From Alphaproteobacteria bacterium (lineage in GTDB: Bacteria > Pseudomonadota > Alphaproteobacteria > DAOWDM01), in assembly GCA_030639035.1 (NCBI GenBank), contig DAOWDM010000181.1:1-7866 (forward strand): 7,866 nucleotides of DNA, read 5' to 3'. Numbering within the stretch: position 1 is the first letter of the stretch; every line of letters begins with the position of its first letter. The notes below the pieces were generated by a model. The model was given only the letters and a program-made list of their open reading frames with translations, had not been told where the DNA came from and ran no database searches. The position numbers were made by a program, and so were the translations under genes. Positions 1 through 6,510 of this stretch are shown here, piece after piece.

Positions 1-1926
1 ATTATTAACCTGAGCTGACCAATTAAGGGCTTTATATTCTCCGTTAAACTTTGCATCTACAAGAGTGTAATCAGGAATTTTCGGCTGGAAATTCTCTTGG
101 TCGTTATCCATACGTCTTTCACCTACATGGTTTACAGAGGTATTAAACGAAAGATATTTTTCAAATATATCCCATGACAAACTAGCTCCTGCTGTATGGT
201 TTGAAACAAGAGGAACGTTTTTGCCTTTATGGTCGCCTGCAGTAAATTCAGCTTTGGTGTATGAGTAATTACCTTTTAATGTCAGGTTGTCCCTTACATT
301 TAATGTAAGGCTGTTTTCGATGCCGTAGCGTTTTGTCTTATCAAGATTGGTATTTGCTCCCCATGCTCCTGCACTTGGGTCATAGTGAAGCTCGTTATCC
401 AGCTTCATCAAATAAGCTGAAGATTGAAAAGCAACTTTTTCAAAAGCAGCATTAAAACCAGCTTCGATTTCTTTTGATTTCTGTTTTTTAAGAGCAAAAT
501 TAGCTATAACTCCATCTGTTGCAATCCGCTCATCAATGTTTGGAAGACGGAAGCCTTTTGCTAGATGACCAAATACCGTCCAGTTATTGTTAATGTGATA
601 ATCAAGCCCGAAATTAGCAGCATAATCTGTTTCAGAATCATTGATTGTTTCATGCCCTGATTCCCATGCTCCACCTGGTGCGGTGGTGTCTAAGGTATCA
701 CTAGCTGCAAACTTAGTTTTCTGAACTCTTACACCTGCTGATAGGTCTGCTTTATCTGTAACAGCAATTGTATTTTGAGCATAAGCTGAAAGACTGCTCT
801 GCCAAGCATCATATAAATGATACGGAATTTCATTTTCAAAGCGTGAACGATAGGAATCATAATCAGTATAGAAATAATCAATACCTACAATGCTGTTTAC
901 AGCTTTATCTTTGACATCATAATCAAAAATCATTCTTGGAGTTATTGAGTATGTCGTTAGGTCTGTGTCAATGCTTGAACCTCCGCCAGTCCAGCGGAAA
1001 AGCGATTTCTGGTCTTTATCTTTTACTCCAGCATCAAAAATAAGTTCTGCATTATCCCAAAGCTCTCTGGTAAAACCTGCTGTTATGGACACGCCTTTTC
1101 TGTATGCAATATCAAAAGGAGTGCGTGCTGCTTTTCTGTTCTCACGCATTTCACTTGTGGTAAGAGTCTCTCGGCGATGAGCAGGAAGTTCTAGTTTCTG
1201 ATTGTCAGTTTGAAGATTTATATATTCTTCTCCTTTATCAGAATCATGACGAATCTCTGCTACAATATTTCTTTGAAGAATGTCGTTGTGGTCTCTATAG
1301 CCGTTACCTGTTATGTAAGAACCGTAAGCATTGGCAGAAAAATTATCCACTGTTTTAGCTACTGAAACGTTGGTTTCACGGTAATTATCTGAACCCAAAG
1401 CCATGTCTGTAGCTACATAATCTTCTGTACGATAAGATGATTTTGTGATGATGTTTATTACACCGCCGATAGCTCCGTCTCCGTAAAGAACACCTCCAGC
1501 ATTTCCTCTGATTATTTCAATACGTTCGATGCTTTCAATCGGAATATATGACCAGTCTACGGCTGAAATATCAATGTCATTACGACGGCGACCGTTTACT
1601 AAAACAAGAGAGTTTGAGACTGTAGAAGCTCCAAAACCTCGCAAATCAACGTTTGTTCTAGCGGCAGCAGTTCCTCCGAACATTGTCTGTTTTTGCACAC
1701 CTACTTCATTATTTAAAAGCTCTGGCAAAGTTTGAGCAGGGGATTTTTTTATATCTTCGGAAGTAATAATCGTTGTTGAAGTTCCTGATAAACCAACTCC
1801 TATACGAGAAGCAGTTACAGTAACTTCATCAAGCACAAAAATTTCTTCATTTTCTTGTGCGATTGCATGGTTGGATAAAACAGCAGTCAAAGCTGTACAG
1901 CACAAAAGTTTAAAACATAGTCTCAT
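1..1926 (-). CDS. btuB: TonB-dependent outer-membrane receptor, BtuB-type (cobalamin/corrinoid uptake), 3' end outside window
   Basis: The reading frame is open for 642 codons from an ATG at 1926 to the window edge, so the C-terminus (last barrel strands) is missing. Residues 1-23 form a signal peptide ending in AIA before Q24. A TonB-box-like segment (DEVTVTA, residues 33-39) follows. The plug domain spans about 45-165 and shows family landmarks: LRGFG near 95-99, LVNGRR near 109-114, and IERIEIIRG then YGDGAIGGVINIITK near 133-162. The rest is alternating aromatic/polar beta-barrel sequence, including AKGFRLPNIDE. Such receptors import scarce ligands across the outer membrane using TonB-ExbBD energy. 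The cobalamin riboswitch directly upstream is the main reason to assign vitamin B12 or another corrinoid as ligand; sequence alone would only support a generic TonB receptor. The start is fixed by a GAGGTG ribosome site five bases upstream. The family call is very secure, the exact ligand less so. Confidence 0.9.
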   Translation of the reverse strand, partial: MRLCFKLLCCTALTAVLSNHAIAQENEEIFVLDEVTVTASRIGVGLSGTSTTIITSEDIKKSPAQTLPELLNNEVGVQKQTMFGGTAAARTNVDLRGFGASTVSNSLVLVNGRRRNDIDISAVDWSYIPIESIERIEIIRGNAGGVLYGDGAIGGVINIITKSSYRTEDYVATDMALGSDNYRETNVSVAKTVDNFSANAYGSYITGNGYRDHNDILQRNIVAEIRHDSDKGEEYINLQTDNQKLELPAHRRETLTTSEMRENRKAARTPFDIAYRKGVSITAGFTRELWDNAELIFDAGVKDKDQKSLFRWTGGGSSIDTDLTTYSITPRMIFDYDVKDKAVNSIVGIDYFYTDYDSYRSRFENEIPYHLYDAWQSSLSAYAQNTIAVTDKADLSAGVRVQKTKFAASDTLDTTAPGGAWESGHETINDSETDYAANFGLDYHINNNWTVFGHLAKGFRLPNIDERIATDGVIANFALKKQKSKEIEAGFNAAFEKVAFQSSAYLMKLDNELHYDPSAGAWGANTNLDKTKRYGIENSLTLNVRDNLTLKGNYSYTKAEFTAGDHKGKNVPLVSNHTAGASLSWDIFEKYLSFNTSVNHVGERRMDNDQENFQPKIPDYTLVDAKFNGEYKALNWSAQVNN

Positions 1927-1931
1927 TAAAA

Positions 1932-2061
1932 CACCTCATAACACTTAAAAAAACATAAATAAATGAGGTCTTTTAATAAAACCTGCTTTATCTAAGCGAC
2001 ACTTTTCGCATCACCCAAAGCAGATTTACTGCACCATCATTGGGAACTCCAGCCCGACGGT
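1932..2061 (-). promoter_or_regulatory. Riboswitch expression platform: alternative hairpins controlling the receptor ribosome site
   Basis: Between the aptamer and the receptor ATG the minus-strand leader can form several hairpins. First is a P13-like hairpin just after the aptamer (2056-2061 with 2033-2038, extended by 2053-2055 with 2042-2044). Second is a 7-bp stem pairing 2017-2023 with 1983-1989. Third is an anti-sequestor in which AGGU at 1984-1981 starts a 7-bp stem closing on ACCU at 1969-1966, with a five-base loop. Fourth is a sequestor pairing ACCUCAU (1969-1963) with AUGAGGU (1939-1933), which buries the GAGGTG Shine-Dalgarno sequence (1937-1932). The third and fourth share 1966-1969 and cannot coexist. 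No U-tract terminator is visible, so translational control is inferred. The pairings are seen directly; which one forms with ligand bound is inference. Confidence 0.6.
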
Positions 2062-2072
2062 TGGTAATACTG

Positions 2073-2223
2073 ATAAAGGCAGGTCTCCTGACTCGTGAGT
2101 CATAATTTTGCAACCAACCTTCCCAGTCATAAAATTAACCAGTGGTATAAAACGGCTACAAAACTCTTCACTTACAGTTGCTGGAACAGTGCCAGATTTT
2201 AACTAGCTTCCCTAAACCTTCAC
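2073..2223 (-). ncRNA. Cobalamin (B12) riboswitch aptamer
   Basis: Read on the minus strand, this segment contains the hallmarks of the cobalamin riboswitch. In order these are GGGAAGCTAG then AAAATC near its 5' end, a CCAGCAACTGTAA block (2184-2172), AGCC, CCACTGG, an ACTGGGAAGG block, and finally the B12 box AGTCAGGAGACCTGCC (2093-2078). A closing P1 stem can pair GTGAAGG (2223-2217) with CCTTTAT (2079-2073), including G-U pairs. Adenosylcobalamin binding by this class normally lowers expression of B12 uptake or synthesis genes. Here it lies upstream of a TonB-dependent receptor on the same strand. The exact ends depend on P1 and may differ by several bases. Confidence 0.95.
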
Positions 2224-2232
2224 TAATGGCAG

Positions 2233-2260
2233 ATTATTAACAAAAGATGACATAAGTCAA
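2233..2260 (-). promoter_or_regulatory. Putative sigma-70 promoter of the riboswitch-receptor transcript
   Basis: On the minus strand TTGACT (2260-2255, five of six consensus bases) is followed after 16 bases by AATAAT (2238-2233, five of six). The expected transcription start is near 2226, only a few bases before the first P1 strand of the riboswitch at 2223. That fit between predicted start and aptamer edge supports the call. Confidence 0.6.
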
Positions 2261-2345
2261 TTGAAATACTGGAAAAGAAAAAAGGATATAGCTAAAACGT
2301 TTAATAATGATTGTATTTCTCTGCTTCAAACTCGTTGTCATGCTG

Positions 2346-2390
2346 AATTTAGTTCAGTATCTACTTTTTTCTTAGGTTCTGAACTAAATT
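2346..2390. repeat. 12-bp perfect inverted repeat in the intergenic region
   Basis: AATTTAGTTCAG at 2346-2357 is the exact reverse complement of CTGAACTAAATT at 2379-2390, with a 21-base loop. The left arm also belongs to a smaller overlapping palindrome (about 2340-2361, CTGAA...TTCAG core). No T-tract follows on either side, so it does not look like a standard intrinsic terminator, although it lies 79 bp downstream of the mntA-like stop codon. It resembles degenerate dispersed palindromic repeats built on a CTGAA/TTCAG core. Copies elsewhere in the genome cannot be seen from this window. Confidence 0.6.
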
Positions 2391-2468
2391 GTGAGTGGCT
2401 GCAACTTTGATTTCAGGATAACGGTGCGTGATTTTTTTGATTCCAGTTAAACACAAAAAGCAACAGTT

Positions 2469-3275
2469 TTATAAACATTCTCTAGAATTAGAATAAATTC
2501 CGTTGTTTTTTAAAAAAAGAACTTTTGTTTCCATAAGCAAAGCAATTGATAAAAAAGGTGATTTGTGGTTGTCTTTGATTAACTTATTAAGGTCAATATC
2601 TAAATTTGGATCAAGAAACACTTCATGATGACCATTCAAATAAACTAATAAATTAATTTCTGATGCATCACTGTAGTGTTTATCACGCTTCTTATTTATA
2701 ATTTCTTGTATAATTTTTGTGGTTTCTTTTTTTAGATTGGAAAAAGAAATTCCATTGATATAACGAGCAAAATCATCTTTTACTTTAGGATTTTCTGGAG
2801 CTATTTCTGTAACTTGGATTTTGTATTTCTTACTATCAACTTTAAGCACAACATCGACACTGTCATTTTGATGCGTTTCTTTCATCTCATAATTATTGAT
2901 TCCCAAAAGCTGGCACATTTTATTAACACACCATTCTTCACGTTCTTGCTTATATTCATTATTATGCCAATCTTTATAAGGCACTTTCAAAACCACCCCG
3001 CACTCATCAATATGCTCTTTTAGGTTTTGATTTGTTATTTCATTATAATTAGTTACATCAAACTTATATGGAGTTGGGAGTTCTTCCAATCCTGCTAGTA
3101 GTTTGGCGGTTATGTCTTTGTTGTTTGTTGTATAAAAAGCTAAGTCAATATCCGAACCTTTTTTATACGTTCCCAAAGCTCTTGAACCATAAATTTTGAC
3201 TTTTTCAATTTCTTCAAAGCTCTGTAGAAAGTTTAATATTTGTTCGATTGTTTTTTGAGGTAAGCCGAAATTCAT
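2469..3275 (-). CDS. mntA: MntA-like nucleotidyltransferase (antitoxin of a HEPN/MNT pair) with long C-terminal extension
   Basis: This 268-residue protein starts with a minimal nucleotidyltransferase domain (about 1-100). It carries G30-S31, then after ten residues D42-x-D44 (the GSX10DXD signature of MntA antitoxins), and a probable third metal-binding acidic residue, D73. The domain ends in LKEHIDECGVVL, as in HI0073-type proteins. In characterised pairs MntA transfers AMP from ATP to a tyrosine of its HEPN partner and silences it. The partner gene lies 3 bp upstream, so translation is probably coupled; the ribosome site itself is weak. Typical MntA proteins stop near 100-140 residues, so residues 101-268 are extra. 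This part shows an E113-E114 helix, D141 in SVDVVLKV, KIQVTE at 152-157 and a hydrophobic INLLVYL strand. The pattern is loosely like a PD-(D/E)XK nuclease fold but lacks the usual lysine. I do not recognise it. The gene looks more AT-rich than lpdA and lipA, consistent with acquisition. Confidence 0.85.
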   Translation of the reverse strand: MNFGLPQKTIEQILNFLQSFEEIEKVKIYGSRALGTYKKGSDIDLAFYTTNNKDITAKLLAGLEELPTPYKFDVTNYNEITNQNLKEHIDECGVVLKVPYKDWHNNEYKQEREEWCVNKMCQLLGINNYEMKETHQNDSVDVVLKVDSKKYKIQVTEIAPENPKVKDDFARYINGISFSNLKKETTKIIQEIINKKRDKHYSDASEINLLVYLNGHHEVFLDPNLDIDLNKLIKDNHKSPFLSIALLMETKVLFLKNNGIYSNSRECL

Positions 3276-3278
3276 TTT

Positions 3279-3680
3279 TTATACTTTATCTTTTAAGTAA
3301 TTATACAACTCGTTTATTTGCATAGCATATTTTGTTGTTATCCTATCCAAAGCATAGTTTGCTCTTTGTTCATCATAGGTATGAGCCATTAAATTTCTGT
3401 CTTCCAGCATATCAATCCACACTTGCCCATCTTGCAGAATGTCGTTTGCAAAGGCTTCTTTTATGGCTTCTCGTGGGGAGTTTGCTTTGATTCCATTGTA
3501 TTCCAAATAATCTTTTACAGTTTTCCATGCAAGTTCAAAAGTGTATTCAAAGCGTTGAATCAAACCTTCTTTTTCTAGTTTTGAAAAGTCTCTTTTTGAA
3601 TATTCATCAATGCTTTCTTTGAATAAAAGAAATGCTTTTTCAAAATTTTCAAACCTTTGTTTCCACCGCTCTTTAAACAT
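3279..3680 (-). CDS. hepT: HepT-like HEPN protein (HI0074 family, predicted RNase toxin subunit)
   Basis: From the ATG at 3680 this is 133 residues, mostly helical, matching the HI0074 family formerly called nucleotidyltransferase substrate-binding proteins. Landmarks are RFEYTFELAWKTVKDYLE (43-60), SPREAIKEAF (68-77), WIDMLEDRN (88-96), and the HEPN active-site motif R95-NLMA-H100 followed by Y102. RX4HXY is the motif of HepT toxins, where the tyrosine is the residue AMPylated by MntA. The predicted role is therefore a metal-independent RNase held inactive by the adjacent nucleotidyltransferase. I chose the ATG because GAGAAGCGAG lies just upstream. An in-frame TTG at 3695 would add five residues but has a poor ribosome site. 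The ATG lies inside the 3' end of lipA (8-bp overlap), so it is probably read on the lpdA-lipA transcript. All key residues are present. Confidence 0.88.
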   Translation of the reverse strand: MFKERWKQRFENFEKAFLLFKESIDEYSKRDFSKLEKEGLIQRFEYTFELAWKTVKDYLEYNGIKANSPREAIKEAFANDILQDGQVWIDMLEDRNLMAHTYDEQRANYALDRITTKYAMQINELYNYLKDKV

Positions 3681-4554
3681 TTTCTCGCTTCTCAACTAAC
3701 CGTTTAAAATCTTCTCCTGCATGGTGGGAGGAGCGTGTTAATGGGGAGGAGGACACCATCAAAAATCCTTTGTCATATGCTATTTTTTTGTATTCCTCGA
3801 ACTTTTCAGGAGTTATATAATCGCTTACAGGGTGATGCTTGACGGTTGGCTGTAGATATTGACCTATTGTGATAAAATCAACGTTTACATCTCGCAAATC
3901 GTCCATTACTTGTAAGATTTCTTCTTCAGTTTCGCCTAAACCTACCATTATTCCAGATTTTGTAAAAATTGAAGGACTCATAGCCTTTACTTCTTTCAAA
4001 ACATTGAGAGAATAATCATAATTTCCCATTGACCTTACTACCTTATAAAGCCTTGGGACAGTTTCCATATTGTGATTAAAAACATCAGGAGTAGCCTTGA
4101 TAACAGCCTCTAACGCACCTGCTTGATTCATAAAATCAGGAGTTAAAACTTCAATAGTTGTTTCAGGTGATTTTTTGCGGATAGCTTCTATAGACTTTAC
4201 AAACTGCCCTGCTCCACCGTCTTTTAAATCGTCTCTGGTAACGGAAGTTATAACTACATGCTTCAACCCCATTTGGAGTACACTTTGGGCTAGATTTTCA
4301 GGCTCTAAATCGTCAACACCAGCAGAAGGTGTGCCTTTTTTAACATTGCAAAATTTGCATGAACGAGTGCAAGTATCGCCTAGAATAAGAAAAGATGCAG
4401 TTCTCTCAGCCCAGCACTCGCTTCTATTTGGACAGCGTGCTTCCTCGCAAACAGTACACAGCTTCATTTCTCGCATTAATTTGCTAACGTTGCCGTATTC
4501 TTTTGTAAGCGGAGTTTTTGCCCTCAGCCATTCAGGTTTGCGTATATATGTCAT
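3673..4554 (-). CDS. lipA: Lipoyl synthase (radical SAM)
   Basis: LipA inserts two sulfur atoms into protein-bound octanoyl groups to make lipoyl cofactors for the 2-oxoacid dehydrogenases and the glycine cleavage system; it acts in the cytoplasm. The 293-residue protein is of normal length. It has the auxiliary-cluster motif C36-EEAR-C41-PNRSE-C47 and the radical-SAM cluster motif C62-TRS-C66-KF-C69. Further family blocks include VVITSVTRDDLKDGGA (about 115-130), HNMETVPRLY, KSGIMVGLGE and the C-terminal SSPLTRSSHHAGE, which holds the conserved serine ligand. Its ATG shares one base with the lpdA stop (TAATG), indicating translational coupling. The downstream hepT start overlaps its end. The lpd-lipA order is common in alphaproteobacteria, but a HEPN/MNT pair after lipA is not the usual arrangement. 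Confidence 0.97.
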   Translation of the reverse strand: MTYIRKPEWLRAKTPLTKEYGNVSKLMREMKLCTVCEEARCPNRSECWAERTASFLILGDTCTRSCKFCNVKKGTPSAGVDDLEPENLAQSVLQMGLKHVVITSVTRDDLKDGGAGQFVKSIEAIRKKSPETTIEVLTPDFMNQAGALEAVIKATPDVFNHNMETVPRLYKVVRSMGNYDYSLNVLKEVKAMSPSIFTKSGIMVGLGETEEEILQVMDDLRDVNVDFITIGQYLQPTVKHHPVSDYITPEKFEEYKKIAYDKGFLMVSSSPLTRSSHHAGEDFKRLVEKRENV

Positions 4555-5945
4555 TAAATATGAATAGCCTTATCAAGAGCATGTAAAACAGATTCATGAA
4601 TAGTTTCCGACAAAGACGGGTGAGGGAAAACTACATGTGAAATAGCTTCTGCAGTTGCGTCCATGTCTTTGGCAATAGACAGCCCTGCAATCATTTCAGT
4701 AACTTCTGCCCCAACCATATGCACGCCAAGTATTTTATCCGTATCAGCATCAAATACTGTTTTGATGAAGCCTTTTGGCTCGCCAATAGCAACAGCTTTG
4801 CCATTTCCTGCATAAGGGAAATTTCCGACTTTTACATTATAACCTTTTTCAACAGCCTGTTTTTCAGTAAGCCCCATACTTGCAACCTGAGGGTTACAGT
4901 AAATACAAGACGGGATATTTTCATAATCCAAAGGCTTTACGTTTTCTACACCTGCAATTTTCTCGATACATATAACAGCTTCATGGCTTGCTTTGTGAGC
5001 CAGCCACGGAGGAGCGACAATATCTCCGATTGCATAAATACCAGCATCATCGGTTTCAAGCCACTCATTGACGCAAATATGACCTTTTTCTATGCGAACA
5101 GAAGTTGTTTCAAGACCTATATTTTCAAGATTTGTTTCTATTCCAACAGCTACAATCATTTTTTCGGCTGTAAGAGTGTTCTCTTTACCTTTTCGTTCAA
5201 AAGAAACTGTAACTTCACCGTCTTTTTTCTCAACCTGTTTTACAGATGCACCAGTAAGGAATTTAATTCCCTGACGTTTTAAGGCTCTTTGCACAAAAGT
5301 TGAAACTTCATCATCTTCCAAAGGAAGAATCCTGTCCACAACCTCAACAACGGTAACTTTAACGCCGAGTGCATTATAAAAACTTGCAAATTCAATTCCG
5401 ATAGCACCAGAACCTACAACAACTATTGAAGCTGGCATTATGGAAGGATTCATTGCGTTTTTATAGTCCCAAATATATTCCCCATCTGCTTCCATATTAG
5501 GCAAAGAGCGAGCTTTAGCTCCTGTAGCAAGAATTATGTGTTTTGCAGAAAGCTCTGTTGACACTTCACCGTCTTTTTCAACCAACACAGTATGACCGTT
5601 TAGCCGTCCGAAACCATCGAATACAGTAACGTCATTTTTTTTCAGCAAATGCTTTACGCCAGTATTTAACCGACTGGCTACATCTCTTGAGCGTTTAACA
5701 ATAGCGTTAAAATCAAAATCAATATTGTCTGCTTTTAATCCAAACTCAGATAAATGTTTCATTTTCTGATACAGTTCAGCCGAGCAAAGCAAAGCCTTTG
5801 TAGGAATACAGCCCCAATTGAGACAAACACCGCCAAGATGCTCACGCTCGATAATTGCAGTTTTCATACCAAGCTGAGTAGCACGAATCGCCGCAACATA
5901 TCCACCTGGACCTGCTCCAATAACAACAACATCAAAATTATTCAT
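4554..5945 (-). CDS. lpdA: Dihydrolipoamide dehydrogenase (E3)
   Basis: E3 reoxidises dihydrolipoyl groups of pyruvate and 2-oxoglutarate dehydrogenase complexes, passing electrons through a disulfide and FAD to NAD+. The 463 residues match the family in full. They show the FAD-binding GAGPGG (10-15), the redox disulfide C41/C46 in GGVCLNWGCIPTKALL, the second dinucleotide site GSGAIG (178-183), the FAD-contacting GIYAIGD (302-308), and the C-terminal dimerisation domain with the catalytic pair H442 and E447 in PHPSLSE. The single-lipoyl-free N-terminus shows no fused lipoyl domain. It overlaps lipA by one base, and a 114-bp gap separates it from ftsB upstream. In many alphaproteobacteria the PDH E1 and E2 genes fill that gap; here they are absent, so the E3 may be shared by complexes encoded elsewhere. 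Its ribosome site (GGTG) is modest. I saw no convincing promoter on this strand in the gap. Confidence 0.97.
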   Translation of the reverse strand: MNNFDVVVIGAGPGGYVAAIRATQLGMKTAIIEREHLGGVCLNWGCIPTKALLCSAELYQKMKHLSEFGLKADNIDFDFNAIVKRSRDVASRLNTGVKHLLKKNDVTVFDGFGRLNGHTVLVEKDGEVSTELSAKHIILATGAKARSLPNMEADGEYIWDYKNAMNPSIMPASIVVVGSGAIGIEFASFYNALGVKVTVVEVVDRILPLEDDEVSTFVQRALKRQGIKFLTGASVKQVEKKDGEVTVSFERKGKENTLTAEKMIVAVGIETNLENIGLETTSVRIEKGHICVNEWLETDDAGIYAIGDIVAPPWLAHKASHEAVICIEKIAGVENVKPLDYENIPSCIYCNPQVASMGLTEKQAVEKGYNVKVGNFPYAGNGKAVAIGEPKGFIKTVFDADTDKILGVHMVGAEVTEMIAGLSIAKDMDATAEAISHVVFPHPSLSETIHESVLHALDKAIHI

Positions 5946-6059
5946 AAACTAACACCATATTTAAAAGGTTTCTCGATTTGACATAACAATTCTGCCATAA
6001 CTATACTAATTAGTTTGACATAAAAAATAAAAATTAACATGATATTTTTGACTTAAATT

Positions 6060-6377
6060 TTATGTTTGGTAATCAATAATCACCAAATCATCTTCTCTTC
6101 CCATGTTGAGAACACGGCGGGCACGCTCTTCCAGCATATCAGGGTCTAAACTTTCAGGGCGTAAAAGATGAACACGTTTCTCAAGCACTTTCCGCTTTTT
6201 AGTAGTGTTTTGCAGGACTATTTCTGCCTGATTTATTTCCCGCTTGATAGACCACCACGCAATTAGCCCTCTATCACCATTCACAACGTGATAGGCGAAA
6301 TAAAACAGCACGCTTGCTCCAAGCAAAGAACCAAGCACATGTTTCGAACGTCGTTTTATTTCATCTAATAACTGCAT
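6060..6377 (-). CDS. ftsB: FtsB/DivIC-type septum formation initiator protein
   Basis: This is a small bitopic inner-membrane protein of 105 residues. It has a short basic cytoplasmic N-terminus (DEIKRRSKH), one membrane segment at about 14-31, then NGDRGLIAWW (33-42), a predicted coiled coil (about 43-70) and the block LLRPESLDPDMLEERARRVLN. These blocks are characteristic of the alphaproteobacterial FtsB family, which bridges FtsL and FtsQ in the divisome. The ATG at 6377 is the only usable start: upstream in frame there is a TAG before any other ATG, GTG or TTG. No Shine-Dalgarno sequence is visible before it. In related genomes this gene sits just before the pyruvate dehydrogenase genes; here lpdA follows directly. 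Confidence 0.92.
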   Translation of the reverse strand: MQLLDEIKRRSKHVLGSLLGASVLFYFAYHVVNGDRGLIAWWSIKREINQAEIVLQNTTKKRKVLEKRVHLLRPESLDPDMLEERARRVLNMGREDDLVIIDYQT

Positions 6378-6421
6378 AGTGGCATGTGAACACGGTCGAA
6401 TCTATTAGTCAACTACAAGGC

Positions 6422-6449
6422 ATTAGATTTATTTTATTAATTTTTTCAA
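6422..6449 (-). promoter_or_regulatory. Putative promoter for ftsB (possibly the whole ftsB-lpdA-lipA-hepT-mntA run)
   Basis: On the minus strand TTGAAA (6449-6444, five of six consensus bases) and TCTAAT (6427-6422, five of six) are separated by 16 bases. The start would fall near 6415, giving a leader of about 38 bases. It lies just downstream of the serC terminator, where a new promoter is expected. The surrounding AT-rich sequence makes chance matches likely. Confidence 0.4.
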
Positions 6450-6474
6450 TCGTTAATATGATTTTAAATATTAC

Positions 6475-6505
6475 AAAAAAGCCCGCTGATACAGCGAGCT
6501 TTTTC
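6475..6505 (-). terminator. Intrinsic terminator after serC
   Basis: The minus-strand transcript reads AAAAAGCTCGCTG, loop TAT, CAGCGGGCTTTTT. This is a 13-bp stem with one G-U pair, followed by a T-run. It lies about 90 bases past the serC stop codon and separates serC from ftsB. Because A-run and T-run flank both sides, it could also act on the plus strand. Confidence 0.88.
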
Positions 6506-6510
6506 AAGTC

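Noticed and set aside
965..1735. Small plus-strand open frames (965-1180 and 1529-1735)
   Set aside because: Both are antisense to the continuous 642-codon TonB-receptor frame, which has clear family motifs.
2346..2390. Inverted repeat as intrinsic terminator for the mntA end
   Set aside because: The stem is AT-rich with a 21-base loop and there is no T-tract after it on either strand.
2469..2972. Calling the MntA extension an active PD-(D/E)XK nuclease
   Set aside because: The pattern is only partial, the expected lysine is missing after Q154, and no homology search was possible.
2814..3023. Plus-strand open frame with hydrophobic translation, which could suggest a small membrane toxin
   Set aside because: It is antisense to the mntA-like coding sequence, lacks a convincing ribosome site, and its hydrophobicity follows from the AT-rich complement of a Lys/Asn/Glu-rich gene.
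3681..3695. TTG start at 3695 for the HEPN protein (adds MRSEK)
   Set aside because: The ATG at 3680 has a purine-rich site just upstream and matches the usual N-terminus of the family; the TTG has no clear ribosome site.
4719..5282. 187-codon open frame on the plus strand
   Set aside because: It lies wholly antisense inside lpdA, has low-complexity Phe/Cys/Asn-rich translation with no recognisable domain, and is a shadow of the real gene.
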